A DNA stretch of 64,000 nt from positions 248,001 through 312,000 of the forward strand of contig NZ_CP121699.1 of NCBI RefSeq assembly GCF_029761935.1. Direction: 5' to 3'. This document shows positions 17,172 to 25,748 of this stretch, piece after piece. Under the pieces are notes generated by a model that was not told where the DNA came from, made no database searches, and saw only the letters and a program-made list of their open reading frames with translations. The translations under genes were made by a program, and so were the position numbers. Every line of letters starts with the position of its first letter. The stretch's first letter is position 1. The DNA comes from Microbacterium testaceum. Its GTDB lineage: Bacteria; Actinomycetota; Actinomycetes; Actinomycetales; Microbacteriaceae.

Positions 17172-18478
17172 AGCACGACCGTCTCGCGCTCGAGCACGGG
17201 GACGCCCAGGAGCGCCTGTTCGAGGTCGGCGAGCAGGTCGTCGATGTCTTCGATGCCGACCGACAGGCGGATCGTGCCGGGGAAGACGCCCGCCCGCTCG
17301 CGCTCGGCGACGGTGCGGGCGGCGTGCGAGGTGCTCTGCGGGTGCAGCACGAGCGAGCGCACGTCGCCGAGGTGAGTCATGTGCGTGATGACCTCGACCG
17401 ACTGCACGACGTGGCGCGCCGCCTCGAGACCGCCGCGCAGGGTGACGGTGAAGACCGACCCGAAGCCGCGCGTCAGGTAGCGCTCACCGAGGCCGTGGTG
17501 GGGGTGCGAGTCGAGACCGATGTAGTCGACGCGCTCGACCTCGGGGCGTTGTTCGAGCCAGCGGGCGACGGCGAGGGCGTTCTGCGACTGCCGCTCGACG
17601 CGCAGGCTCAGGGTCTCGATGCCCTGGCCGATCAGGAAGGCGTTCAACGGCGAGGGCGAGGGGCCGAACCGCGGCGCCACGCTCTCGCGGATGTACTGCC
17701 CGCGCGCACGGGCGCCGTACTTCTCGGCGTAGCTCGCCCCGCCCAGACGGTCGGTCTGCACGAGGTGGGCAAAGCGGTGACCGGATGCCGCGGCGTCGAA
17801 GCGACCGTCGTCGACGATGACACCGCCGAGCACGGCGCCTTGACCGGCCAGGAACTTGCTCGCCGAGTGCACGACGACGGCGGCCCCGTGCTCGATCGGG
17901 CGGAGGAGGTACGGAGTGGTGAACGTGCTGTCGACCACGAGCGGGATGCCGTGCTCGGCGCCGATCACGGCCACCGCGGCCACGTCGAGCACGTCGTTGC
18001 GGGCGTTCGAGAGCGTCTCGGCGAAGAGGGCCCTCGTGCGCGGGGTGATCGCGGCGCGCCAGGCGTCGAGGTCGTCGGTGTCGACGAAGGTCGTTTCGAC
18101 GCCGAGGCGCGCGAGGTTGTCGAGCAGGAGGCCGCGCGTGCCCTCGTAGATGTGCTCCGACACGACGACGTGGTCGCCGGCTCCGGCGAGGGCGAGCAGC
18201 GCGACGGTGACGGCCGCCTGACCGCTCGAGACGAGCACGGCCTGGTCGCCGCCCTCGAGCGAGGCGAGACGCTCTTCGACGGCGTGCACGGTGGGGTTAC
18301 CGGTGCGGCTGTAGCCGAAGCCCGTGCCCTCGCCGAAGTGCGCGGCCGACTCGTCGAGGTCGCTGAACGTGAAGCCCGCCGTGAGGTAGATCGGGGTCGC
18401 GCGCGGGCTCGCCTGCGCGGTCGCCGCTCCTGCGTGGACCTGGCGAGTGGAGAAACCGGTGTCGGCGCCTGCGGCCAT
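17168..18478 (-). CDS. metY: O-acetylhomoserine sulfhydrylase-type PLP enzyme (MetY family)
   Basis: A 436-aa Cys/Met-metabolism PLP enzyme; MetY makes homocysteine from O-acetylhomoserine and sulfide. Seen: GYSRTGNPTVHAVEERLASLEGG near residue 50 (shown by its ends), the SSGQAAV phosphate site, the PLP-stacking region VVSEHIYEGT, the catalytic Lys in VVHSASKFLAGQG (about residue 208), and GSVFTVTLRGG in the small domain. The length (about 430) fits MetY better than MetB/MetC (about 385). ATG 18478 follows GAAGGAG. It is the first gene of a two-gene unit with the FMN monooxygenase. Methanethiol or another thiol is also possible as sulfur donor. Confidence 0.85.
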   Translation of the reverse strand: MAAGADTGFSTRQVHAGAATAQASPRATPIYLTAGFTFSDLDESAAHFGEGTGFGYSRTGNPTVHAVEERLASLEGGDQAVLVSSGQAAVTVALLALAGAGDHVVVSEHIYEGTRGLLLDNLARLGVETTFVDTDDLDAWRAAITPRTRALFAETLSNARNDVLDVAAVAVIGAEHGIPLVVDSTFTTPYLLRPIEHGAAVVVHSASKFLAGQGAVLGGVIVDDGRFDAAASGHRFAHLVQTDRLGGASYAEKYGARARGQYIRESVAPRFGPSPSPLNAFLIGQGIETLSLRVERQSQNALAVARWLEQRPEVERVDYIGLDSHPHHGLGERYLTRGFGSVFTVTLRGGLEAARHVVQSVEVITHMTHLGDVRSLVLHPQSTSHAARTVAERERAGVFPGTIRLSVGIEDIDDLLADLEQALLGVPVLERETVVL

Positions 18479-18613
18479 GGCGCACTCCTTCCTTCGGGTC
18501 GGCCCAGATTCGCACGCGCGGGCTCCGGGCGGCGAAACGTGCGTCGCTCTGTGACGCCGCCGACACGGCATCCGCCACCCGTCCCCGGCGGCGGGGGTGT
18601 CGGACGCCGGTGG

Positions 18614-18619
18614 TATCGT
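18614..18619 (+). promoter_or_regulatory. -10 box (TATCGT) of the leucine leader transcript
   Basis: TATCGT is 6 bases before GTG 18626, so the mRNA should begin at the leader-peptide start codon itself. Confidence 0.5.
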
Positions 18620-18625
18620 GACGAC

Positions 18626-18676
18626 GTGCGGATCGCTCGCCTCCTCCTTAGCGGCCGCGACGAGACCTTGTTCTAG
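18626..18676 (+). CDS. leucine-operon leader peptide (attenuator), 16 aa
   Basis: GTG 18626 opens a 17-codon frame reading [16 protein letters not shown] and a TAG stop. Three consecutive Leu codons (CTC CTC CTT) plus a TTG are what a leucine-sensing attenuator needs. It lies 61 bases before leuC in an untranslated leader with alternative stems, has no Shine-Dalgarno site, and has a leaderless-type -10. Similar R-L-L-L leaders occur before branched-chain amino-acid genes of Actinobacteria. It is too short for automatic gene callers. Confidence 0.72.
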   Translation: MRIARLLLSGRDETLF

Positions 18677-18708
18677 GCCTCTCTCGTCGCGGAGTTCGTC
18701 GCGGGCCT
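18655..18708 (+). promoter_or_regulatory. leuCD attenuator: mutually exclusive stems
   Basis: CCGCGACGAG (18655-18664), inside the leader peptide frame, pairs perfectly with CTCGTCGCGG (18683-18692). Alternatively AGGCC (18675-18679) pairs with GGCCT (18704-18708), enclosing that second arm. Ribosome stalling at the Leu codons would cover the left arm of the first stem and switch the fold. The mechanism (termination or translation block) is inferred. Confidence 0.5.
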
Positions 18709-18737
18709 CACACCCCCTTCCGAGGAGAAACGCAAAC

Positions 18738-20198
18738 ATGAGCACGATTCCCGAGAACCCTCGCACCCTGGCCGAGAAGGTCTGGGACGACCACCTCGTG
18801 GTCAAGGGCGAGAACGGTCAGCCCGACCTCATCTACATCGACCTCCACCTCGTGCACGAGGTGACGAGCCCCCAGGCCTTCGACGGCCTGCGCGCCGAGG
18901 GTCGCCCCGTGCGCCGGCTCGACCTGACGATCGCGACCGAAGACCACAACACCCCGACGCTCGACATCGACAAGCCGATCGCCGACCTCACCAGCCGCAC
19001 GCAGATCGAGACGCTGCGCCGCAACGCCGACGAGTTCGGCGTGCGCATCCACTCGCTGGGCGACAAGGAGCAGGGCATCGTCCACGTGGTCGGCCCGCAG
19101 CTCGGCCTCACCATGCCGGGCATCACCGTCGTGTGCGGCGACTCGCACACCTCCACCCACGGCGCGTTCGGCGCGATGGCGTTCGGCATCGGCACCAGCG
19201 AGGTCGAGCACGTGCTCGCCACCCAGACCCTGCCGCTCAAGCCCTTCAAGACGATGGCGATCACCGTCGAGGGCGAGCTGAAGCCCGGCGTCACCGCGAA
19301 GGACATCATCCTCGCGATCATCGCCAAGATCGGTGCCAACGGCGGCCAGGGCTACGTGCTCGAGTTCCGCGGCAGCGCGATCCGCTCCCTCTCGATGGAG
19401 GGCCGCATGACGATGTGCAACATGTCGATCGAGGCCGGTGCCCGCGCGGGCATGATCGCCCCCGACGAGACGACCTTCGCTTACGTCAAGGACAAGCCGC
19501 ACGCGCCGCGGGGCCAGGACTGGGACGACGCGGTCGCCTACTGGCGCACGCTGCCGAGCGACGAGGGCGCGGTCTACGACGCCGAGGTCTTCCTCGATGC
19601 GAACGAGCTCGAACCCTTCGTCACCTGGGGCACGAACCCGGGCCAGGGCGTCTCGCTGAGCGACGTCGTTCCGACCCCGGCCGACATCGCCGACCCCAAC
19701 GAGCGCGCCGCCGCCGAGCGGGCGCTGGAGTACATGGACCTGCAGGCCGGCACCCCGATGAAGGACATCCCGGTGGATGCCGTGTTCATGGGTTCCTGCA
19801 CCAACAGCCGCATTGAAGACCTCCGCGCCTTCGCCTCGGTCATCGAGGGGCGAACCAAGGCCGAGAACGTCCGCGTCATGGTCGTGCCGGGATCGGCGCG
19901 CGTGCGACTCGAAGCCGAGGCCGAGGGCCTCGACAAGGTCTTCACCGACTTCGGCGCCGAGTGGCGCTTCGCGGGGTGCTCGATGTGTCTGGGCATGAAC
20001 CCCGACCAGTTGGCCCCGGGGGAGCGCTGCGCGTCGACCTCGAACCGCAACTTCGAAGGACGCCAGGGCAAGGGCGGGCGCACGCACCTGGTCTCGCCGC
20101 TGGTCGCCGCGGCCACGGCCGTGCGCGGAACGCTGTCGAGCCCGGCCGATCTGGACCCCGTTCCCACCGAGACCGTTTCGACCGGGGCGGAGGCCTGA
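18738..20198 (+). CDS. leuC: 3-isopropylmalate dehydratase large subunit
   Basis: The 486-aa aconitase-superfamily subunit that isomerises 2- to 3-isopropylmalate in leucine synthesis, together with LeuD. The three Cys ligands of the [4Fe-4S] cluster are visible in [12 protein letters not shown] (about residue 134), GSCTNSR (about 352) and [11 protein letters not shown] (about 413-416). ATG 18738 follows CGAGGAGAAA. The upstream leader peptide implies leucine-dependent attenuation. The ATG of leuD begins 1 base after the stop. Confidence 0.97.
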   Translation: MSTIPENPRTLAEKVWDDHLVVKGENGQPDLIYIDLHLVHEVTSPQAFDGLRAEGRPVRRLDLTIATEDHNTPTLDIDKPIADLTSRTQIETLRRNADEFGVRIHSLGDKEQGIVHVVGPQLGLTMPGITVVCGDSHTSTHGAFGAMAFGIGTSEVEHVLATQTLPLKPFKTMAITVEGELKPGVTAKDIILAIIAKIGANGGQGYVLEFRGSAIRSLSMEGRMTMCNMSIEAGARAGMIAPDETTFAYVKDKPHAPRGQDWDDAVAYWRTLPSDEGAVYDAEVFLDANELEPFVTWGTNPGQGVSLSDVVPTPADIADPNERAAAERALEYMDLQAGTPMKDIPVDAVFMGSCTNSRIEDLRAFASVIEGRTKAENVRVMVVPGSARVRLEAEAEGLDKVFTDFGAEWRFAGCSMCLGMNPDQLAPGERCASTSNRNFEGRQGKGGRTHLVSPLVAAATAVRGTLSSPADLDPVPTETVSTGAEA

Positions 20199-20199
20199 C

Positions 20200-20796
20200 A
20201 TGGAGAAGTTCACCACGCACACCGGTGTCGCCACGCCTCTGAAACGCTCTGCCGTCGACACCGACCAGATCATCCCCGCGGTGTTCCTCAAGCGCGTCAC
20301 CAAGACCGGCTTCGAAGACGCCCTGTTCTCGAACTGGCGCCAGGACCCCGGGTTCGTGCTCAATCAGGACGCTTACCGCTCGGCATCCGTCCTCGTCGCC
20401 GGCCCCGACTTCGGCACCGGATCCAGCCGCGAGCACGCCGTGTGGGCGCTGCGCGACTACGGGTTCCGTGTCGTGCTGAGCCCCAAGTTCGCCGACATCT
20501 TCCGCGGCAACTCGGGCAAACAAGGCCTGGTCACGGGCGTGATCACCGAGGACGAGGTCGAGCAGATCTGGGCTATCCTCGAGGCGAACCCGGGCATCGA
20601 GATGACCGTGGACCTCACCGCGAAGACCGCCACGGTCGGCGATCTCCAGGTCTCGTTCGAGATCGACGATTACACTAGGTGGCGGCTTCTCGAAGGGCTC
20701 GATGACATCGGGCTCACTCTGCGTGACGAAGACAAGATCACGCAGTTCGAGGCGCGCCGCGAGGCATGGCGGCCGCAGACCCTTCCGGTCCGCTGA
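20200..20796 (+). CDS. leuD: 3-isopropylmalate dehydratase small subunit
   Basis: A 198-aa partner of LeuC carrying the swivelling substrate-recognition domain. The core [17 protein letters not shown] (about residues 66-82) and the N-terminal [14 protein letters not shown] are conserved. It is separated from leuC by a single base and should be made in equal amounts. Length is normal. Confidence 0.97.
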   Translation: MEKFTTHTGVATPLKRSAVDTDQIIPAVFLKRVTKTGFEDALFSNWRQDPGFVLNQDAYRSASVLVAGPDFGTGSSREHAVWALRDYGFRVVLSPKFADIFRGNSGKQGLVTGVITEDEVEQIWAILEANPGIEMTVDLTAKTATVGDLQVSFEIDDYTRWRLLEGLDDIGLTLRDEDKITQFEARREAWRPQTLPVR

Positions 20797-20858
20797 GCCC
20801 GATCGACCCGATCGGGTCGATCTGCCGCCCCTCGTCCACGAAGTGAGGTCCACCCCCC

Positions 20859-22232
20859 ATGAGCACACTCGTCACCGACTCCGGAGACCAGAACCCCGGA
20901 CAGCCCGACTGGGAGGCGGCCGAAACTCTTTCGATCCGCGGCGGTCGGCCCCTGCGCGGGACCGTCGAGGTCAAGGGCGCGAAGAACCTGGTGACGAAGG
21001 CCATGGTGGCCGCGCTCCTGGGCGAGACCACGAGCACGCTCCGCGACGTGCCGATGATCAGCGACGTCAAGGTCGTCCGGTCGCTCCTCGAGGTGCACGG
21101 CGTCACCGTGACCGAGGGTGACGAGGAGGGCACGCTCCACCTCGACCCCTCGGGCGCGGTCGCCGCGCACTTTGAAGAGATCGACGCGCACGCGGGGGCC
21201 TCGCGCATCCCGATCCTGTTCTGCGGGCCGCTGCTGCACCTGCTCGGCGAGGCGCTCATCCCCGACCTCGGCGGATGCCGCATCGGCGATCGCCCGATCA
21301 ACTTCCACATGGACGCCCTGCGCGCCTTCGGCGCCGTCGTCGACAAGAGCTACGAAGGCATCCGCATCACAGCCCCGAACGGCCTGCACGGCGCGAACAT
21401 CACCCTGCCCTACCCGAGCGTCGGCGCGACCGAGCAGGTCCTGCTCACCGCCGTCCGCGCGAAGGGCGTCACGGAGCTGCGCAACGCCGCGATCGAGCCC
21501 GAGATCATGGATCTCATCGCCGTGCTGCAGAAGATGGGCGCGATCATCTCGTACGAGCCCAACCGCGTCATCTTCATCGAGGGCGTCGACAAGCTCGTCG
21601 GCTACGACCACCGCGCGATCTTCGACCGCAACGAAGCCGCCTCGTGGGCCTGCGCCGCGCTGGCGACCGACGGCGAGATCTTCGCCAAGGGCGCCCGCCA
21701 GCAGGACATGCTGACCTTCCTCAACGTCTTCCGCAAGGCCGGCGGCTGGTTCGACGTGCGCGAGGACGGCATCCTGTTCCGCCGCGGCGACGCCCTCAAG
21801 CCCGTCGTGGTCGAGACCGACGTGCACCCCGGCTTCATGACCGACTGGCAGCAGCCGCTCATTGTCGCGCTCACGCAGGCCCCCGGCACCTCCACCGTCC
21901 ACGAGACCGTGTACGAGAACCGCCTGGGCTTCACCGAGGCGCTCAACAAGATGGGCGCCGACATCGTCGTGCACCCCAAGGGCATCTCGAGCCCCGATCG
22001 TCGGGTGCCGCGTCGCGACCTCGAGCAGGCGGCCGTCATCAACGGACCGACGCCGTTGCACGGCGCCGATGTCGAGGTCCCCGACCTGCGCGGCGGCTAC
22101 AGCTACGTCATCGCGGCCCTGGCCGCGGAGGGCGAGTCGACCGTGCGCAACATCGGCATCATCCGCCGGGGCTACGAGAAGTTCCTCGAGAAGCTGACCG
22201 CTCTCGACGCCGACTTCGACGTCGTGGGCTGA
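20859..22232 (+). CDS. murA: UDP-N-acetylglucosamine 1-carboxyvinyltransferase
   Basis: A 457-aa EPSP-synthase-like enzyme that transfers enolpyruvate from PEP to UDP-GlcNAc, the first committed step of peptidoglycan synthesis. The N-terminal GAKNLVTKAMVAALL binds substrate. The catalytic Cys, target of fosfomycin, is in LGGCRIGDRP (about residue 142), equivalent to Cys115 of the E. coli enzyme, so the sequence predicts a fosfomycin-sensitive form. GAAGTGAGG precedes the ATG. It leads a run of envelope genes with plsC, gpsA and ddl. Confidence 0.96.
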   Translation: MSTLVTDSGDQNPGQPDWEAAETLSIRGGRPLRGTVEVKGAKNLVTKAMVAALLGETTSTLRDVPMISDVKVVRSLLEVHGVTVTEGDEEGTLHLDPSGAVAAHFEEIDAHAGASRIPILFCGPLLHLLGEALIPDLGGCRIGDRPINFHMDALRAFGAVVDKSYEGIRITAPNGLHGANITLPYPSVGATEQVLLTAVRAKGVTELRNAAIEPEIMDLIAVLQKMGAIISYEPNRVIFIEGVDKLVGYDHRAIFDRNEAASWACAALATDGEIFAKGARQQDMLTFLNVFRKAGGWFDVREDGILFRRGDALKPVVVETDVHPGFMTDWQQPLIVALTQAPGTSTVHETVYENRLGFTEALNKMGADIVVHPKGISSPDRRVPRRDLEQAAVINGPTPLHGADVEVPDLRGGYSYVIAALAAEGESTVRNIGIIRRGYEKFLEKLTALDADFDVVG

Positions 22233-22235
22233 TCC

Positions 22236-22976
22236 GTGGCCGCCTCGCCCGAGAAGACGAAGCCGAGCGCCTTCTGGCCGCTCGCGGCGATCATCGTGCC
22301 GATCACGGGCCTGTTCGCCCGGATCGAGATCCGCGGGGGCGAGAACCTCCCGAGCGAGGGCGCCTACGTCATCGCTCCGAACCACAACTCGGAGTTCGAC
22401 CCCGTGATCGTGGCCGTCGCCGTCTGGCGGCTCGGTCGCGCCCCGCGGTTCATGGCCAAAGAGAGTCTGTTCAAGGTGCCCGTTCTCGGTGCGGCGCTCC
22501 GTGCCACCGGTATGGTGCCGGTGCCGCGGGCCTCGACCAGCGCGAACCAATCGATGAAAGCGGCCGAGCAGATCGCCCGCGACGGCCGCGGTGTGATCGT
22601 TTACGCGGAGGGAACCCTCACGCGCGACCCCGACCTGTGGCCGATGCGCGGCAAGACCGGGGCGGTTCGCCTGGCCCTGGCCGCCGATCTGCCGCTCATC
22701 CCCATGGCGCAGTGGGGCGTGCAGCAGATCCTGCCGCGGTACGGGAAGCTGAAGTTCCCCCGCCGCTCCCACGTCATCGTCGAGTTCGGCCCCGCCATGG
22801 ACATGAGCGCCTACGCCGCCACGCGCACCCAGCCGGCCACCCTGACGAAGGCCACCGACGCGATGATGAACGAGATCACCGCGATGCTCTCCGGCATCCG
22901 GGGTCTTCCCGCTCCCGCGGAGCGCTGGAACCCGTCGCAGCACGGGCAGAACGAGACGGGTCGCCTTGAGCCGTAA
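22236..22976 (+). CDS. plsC: 1-acyl-sn-glycerol-3-phosphate acyltransferase
   Basis: A 246-aa membrane-associated acyltransferase of phospholipid synthesis that converts lysophosphatidate to phosphatidate. The catalytic NHx4D motif is PNHNSEFDP (about residues 48-56), the second block is FMAKESLFKVP and the third is YAEGTLTRDPDL (about 127-138). It starts at GTG 22236, three bases after the murA stop, and its 3' end overlaps the TTG start of gpsA. Grouping with gpsA (glycerol-3-phosphate supply) fits a lipid role. Confidence 0.92.
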   Translation: MAASPEKTKPSAFWPLAAIIVPITGLFARIEIRGGENLPSEGAYVIAPNHNSEFDPVIVAVAVWRLGRAPRFMAKESLFKVPVLGAALRATGMVPVPRASTSANQSMKAAEQIARDGRGVIVYAEGTLTRDPDLWPMRGKTGAVRLALAADLPLIPMAQWGVQQILPRYGKLKFPRRSHVIVEFGPAMDMSAYAATRTQPATLTKATDAMMNEITAMLSGIRGLPAPAERWNPSQHGQNETGRLEP

Positions 22977-24108
22977 GAGCCCCGTGCCGGTCGCCGGACC
23001 TAAGGTCGCCGTCGTCGGCGCGGGCAGCTGGGGCACGACGTTCGGCAAGATCCTCGCCGACGGCGGAGCCTCGGTGGTCATGTGGGCGCGCCGCCCCGAG
23101 CTGGCCGCAGAGATCACCGAGTCCAAGCGCAACAGCCGCTACCTCTCGGGCATCAACCTGCCGCGGACCATGACGGCCACCACCGACCTCGCCGAGGCGC
23201 TGAACGGCGCGGAGCAGATCTTCCTGTCGGTGCCGAGTCAGTCGCTGCGCGACAACCTCGCGGCCATCCGACCCCTCGTCGAGCGCACGGACGTGCCGCT
23301 CGTCTCGCTCATGAAGGGCGTCGAGAAGTCGACCGGCCTGCGCATGAGCCAGGTCATCGAACAGGTGCTCCAGTGCGACCCGGCCCGTATCGCCGTGGCA
23401 TCCGGTCCCAACCTCGCCCTCGAGATCGCCCGCGAGCAGCCCACCGCGGCCGTCATCAGCTCCTTGAGCCCCGAGACCGCCGAGGCCGTGGCCCGCCGCG
23501 CGCGCAACAGGTACTTCCGCTCGTTCGTGAACACCGACGTGATCGGCACCGAGTTCGGCGGCGTGCTGAAGAACCTCATCGCCGTCGCGATCGGCATCGT
23601 CGACGGCGTCGGCTACGGCGAGAACACGAAAGCCTCGATCATCACGCGCGGCCTCGTGGAGATGACCGACTTCGCCGTGGCGCAGGGCGCCCAGCCCGAG
23701 ACCCTGCAGGGCCTCGCCGGCCTCGGCGACCTCATCGCGACGTGCCAGTCGCCGCTCAGCCGCAACAACACCGCCGGGCGCCTGCTCGGCCAGGGCTACG
23801 GCTACAAAGAGGTCGTGACGCAGATGCAGCAGACCGCGGAGGGCTTGGCATCCGTCGCCCCCGTCCTGCAACTCGCGAGGCAGGTCGGCGTCGACATGCC
23901 CATCGTGCAGCAGGTCAAGATGGTGCTCGACGGGACCATGGACCCGCGCGACATCGCACCGCACCTGACGACAGACGACGACCAGCCGCAGGGCGAGAGG
24001 ACGCAGAATGACCAAACCGGTGGTGGTGGTGCTCTTCGGCGGGCGCTCCAGCGAGCATTCGATCAGTTCCGCCACGGCGGGCGGGGTGCTGCGGGCGATC
24101 GACCGTGA
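22966..24108 (+). CDS. gpsA: NAD(P)-dependent glycerol-3-phosphate dehydrogenase with C-terminal extension overlapping ddl
   Basis: Reduces dihydroxyacetone phosphate to sn-glycerol-3-phosphate for phospholipids. The Rossmann motif is GAGSWGTTFGKILADGG (residues about 17-33), with SGPNLALEI and the catalytic Lys in FGGVLKNLIAVAIG and GYGENTKASIITRG. It starts with TTG inside the last codons of plsC. The conserved domain ends near residue 330. The last 33 codons, rich in Gly/Arg, run through the first 101 bases of ddl in another frame, so the normal-length core (about 340 aa) is extended to 380 aa. The tail is probably unstructured. Confidence 0.94.
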   Translation: MSRKSPVPVAGPKVAVVGAGSWGTTFGKILADGGASVVMWARRPELAAEITESKRNSRYLSGINLPRTMTATTDLAEALNGAEQIFLSVPSQSLRDNLAAIRPLVERTDVPLVSLMKGVEKSTGLRMSQVIEQVLQCDPARIAVASGPNLALEIAREQPTAAVISSLSPETAEAVARRARNRYFRSFVNTDVIGTEFGGVLKNLIAVAIGIVDGVGYGENTKASIITRGLVEMTDFAVAQGAQPETLQGLAGLGDLIATCQSPLSRNNTAGRLLGQGYGYKEVVTQMQQTAEGLASVAPVLQLARQVGVDMPIVQQVKMVLDGTMDPRDIAPHLTTDDDQPQGERTQNDQTGGGGALRRALQRAFDQFRHGGRGAAGDRP

Positions 24109-25093
24109 CCGCTTCCGGGTCATCCCGGTCGGCATCACCCGCGACGGCGCTTTCGTTCTCGAAGACGACGATCCCGACAAGTTCGCGCTGATCCCCGACG
24201 CACTGCCCGAGGTGCGCGACAACGGCACGCGCGTTCGCCTGCCCGACTCGACGCTCTCACGCGAGTGGACGGTGACGGATGCCGAGGGCACTCGGTCGCT
24301 CGGCGACGTCGACGTCGTGCTGCCGATCCTGCACGGCCGCTTCGGAGAGGACGGTACGGTGCAGGGGCTGCTCGAGCTGCTCGGCATCCCGTACGCCGGC
24401 GGCGGAGTGCTCATGTCGGCGATCGGCATGAACAAGCACGTGACCAAGCAGGTGCTGCGCGCCGCGAACGTGCCCGTGGTGCCGTGGGTCGCGGTGACCC
24501 GCGCCGACCTCGCGCGCGACCGCTCGCTGTGGGAGCGCCGCATCCGAGCGCTCGACCTGCCCGTGTTCGTCAAGCCGAACGAGGCCGGCTCCAGCGTCGG
24601 CGTCACGAAGGTGTCGCAGTGGGATGACCTCGACGCCGCTCTCGACACCGCGTTCGCCGAAGACGGGCTGGTGCTGGTCGAGAAGGCGATCGTCGGCCGC
24701 GAGGTGGAGTGCGGCGTGCTGCCCGGGCGCGATGGCGGACCGGTGCGTGTCAGCGTCGCCGGCGAGATCGTCGTGACGGGGCGCGAGTTCTACGACTTCG
24801 AGGCGAAGTACCTCGGGGCTGCCGGCGTCGAGCTCGTGTGCCCCGCCGACCTGCGCGACGGCGAGCTCGCCGAGATGCAGCGGATCGCCGCCCAGGCGTT
24901 CGAGGCAATCGGCGGCCAGGGTCTCGCGCGCGTCGACTTCTTCTACACCGGCACCGAGTTCTACGTGAACGAGGTCAACACCATGCCCGGGTTCACGCCG
25001 ATCTCGATGTTCCCGACCTGCTGGATCGCCTCGGGCCTGTCGTACCCCGACCTCATCAGCGACCTGCTCGACGCGGCCCTCGCGAAGGCCTGA
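24008..25093 (+). CDS. ddl: D-alanine--D-alanine ligase
   Basis: A 361-aa ATP-grasp enzyme that makes the D-Ala-D-Ala dipeptide of peptidoglycan. Visible: the N-terminal VVLFGGRSSEHSIS, the lid and ATP site FVKPNEAGSSVGVTKV (about residues 185-200), RVDFFYTG and the metal-binding EVNTMPGFTPISMFP near the C-terminus. The residues expected for the ordinary D-Ala form are present. ATG 24008 is fixed by the conserved N-terminus even though it lies 101 bases inside gpsA. Confidence 0.96.
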   Translation: MTKPVVVVLFGGRSSEHSISSATAGGVLRAIDRDRFRVIPVGITRDGAFVLEDDDPDKFALIPDALPEVRDNGTRVRLPDSTLSREWTVTDAEGTRSLGDVDVVLPILHGRFGEDGTVQGLLELLGIPYAGGGVLMSAIGMNKHVTKQVLRAANVPVVPWVAVTRADLARDRSLWERRIRALDLPVFVKPNEAGSSVGVTKVSQWDDLDAALDTAFAEDGLVLVEKAIVGREVECGVLPGRDGGPVRVSVAGEIVVTGREFYDFEAKYLGAAGVELVCPADLRDGELAEMQRIAAQAFEAIGGQGLARVDFFYTGTEFYVNEVNTMPGFTPISMFPTCWIASGLSYPDLISDLLDAALAKA

Positions 25094-25110
25094 GTCGCGG
25101 CCCGACTCGC

Positions 25111-25198
25111 CGTGCGCAACGGCGGGCCGGGCCGGCGGCGCGCCGTCGCCGGGGTCGGTGACGCCGGTGTGTCGGGAAGAGTCCCGCGGTTGCGCACG
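25111..25198. repeat. long nested inverted repeat between convergent ddl and DUF3515
   Basis: The 16-base arms 25111-25126 and 25183-25198 are complementary with one mismatch. The intervening bases contain a second hairpin built on CCGGCGGCG. The position between convergent stops suggests a bidirectional terminator. Confidence 0.6.
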
Positions 25199-25219
25199 CG
25201 GGGTCGGACGCGGCGCGCG

Positions 25220-25723
25220 CTACGGCGTCGGGCTCGGCGAGGGCGTGGCGTCGGAGGCCGAGGTGCACACGGCGCCCGTCGACGGCAGGTACTGGCTGAT
25301 CAGCGGTCCGAGGGCCTGGGCCACATCGGCGCTGCTGGCCTCTTTGTAGTCCAGGTAGACCTGGACCGCGGGGCTGCGCCCGAACGTCGTCAGGGTGTAC
25401 CGGTTGTCGGCCGCCTGCGACTCGTCGACCAGCCAGTCCACGCCGTTGAACGGGCGACACGGCAGGGTGGACGGGCCGGGGGTCTCGAGCCCGCACGTCA
25501 TGAGGATCGCGGTGGGATCTCCCCACGCACCGGTCGATTGCGCGTCGGTCCAGCGGCGGTTCTGCCCCGAGATTGTCTGGGGCAGTCGCGAGGTGATCTC
25601 GGCGCACGCCGGGTCGTTCGCGTTCTTGGCCGGCTGCATCGCGACCGTGGTGCTGCACGCCGCGAGGCCGGGGAGGAGGGCGGCGGCGGCGAGGAGCGCG
25701 AGGAGGCGGGAGGAGCGGGGCAC
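25220..25723 (-). CDS. DUF3515 family lipoprotein
   Basis: A 167-aa secreted lipoprotein (signal peptide with lipobox LAAC) of the actinobacterial DUF3515 family, which is regularly encoded between ddl and thiL, as here. The domain carries conserved Cys in DPACAEI, LMTCGLETPG and LPCRPF, plus VDWLVDESQ and YLPSTGAVC. Function unknown. The GTG start lies 6 bases after a TAGCCT box that abuts the -10 of divergent thiL. Confidence 0.85.
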   Translation of the reverse strand: MPRSSRLLALLAAAALLPGLAACSTTVAMQPAKNANDPACAEITSRLPQTISGQNRRWTDAQSTGAWGDPTAILMTCGLETPGPSTLPCRPFNGVDWLVDESQAADNRYTLTTFGRSPAVQVYLDYKEASSADVAQALGPLISQYLPSTGAVCTSASDATPSPSPTP

Positions 25724-25729
25724 CCCTCC

Positions 25730-25739
25730 AGGCTAATAG
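25730..25739. promoter_or_regulatory. back-to-back -10 boxes of DUF3515 (-) and thiL (+)
   Basis: On the - strand TAGCCT (25730-25735) is 6 bases before GTG 25723. On the + strand TAATAG (25734-25739) is 9 bases before GTG 25749. The boxes overlap by two bases, so the two promoters should compete. Confidence 0.45.
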
Positions 25740-25748
25740 CGTGGGGGA

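Noticed and set aside
18479..18600. SAM or cobalamin riboswitch upstream of the metY-type gene
   Set aside because: No conserved riboswitch core bases or multi-helix junction could be found on the minus strand; only a short GC-rich leader.
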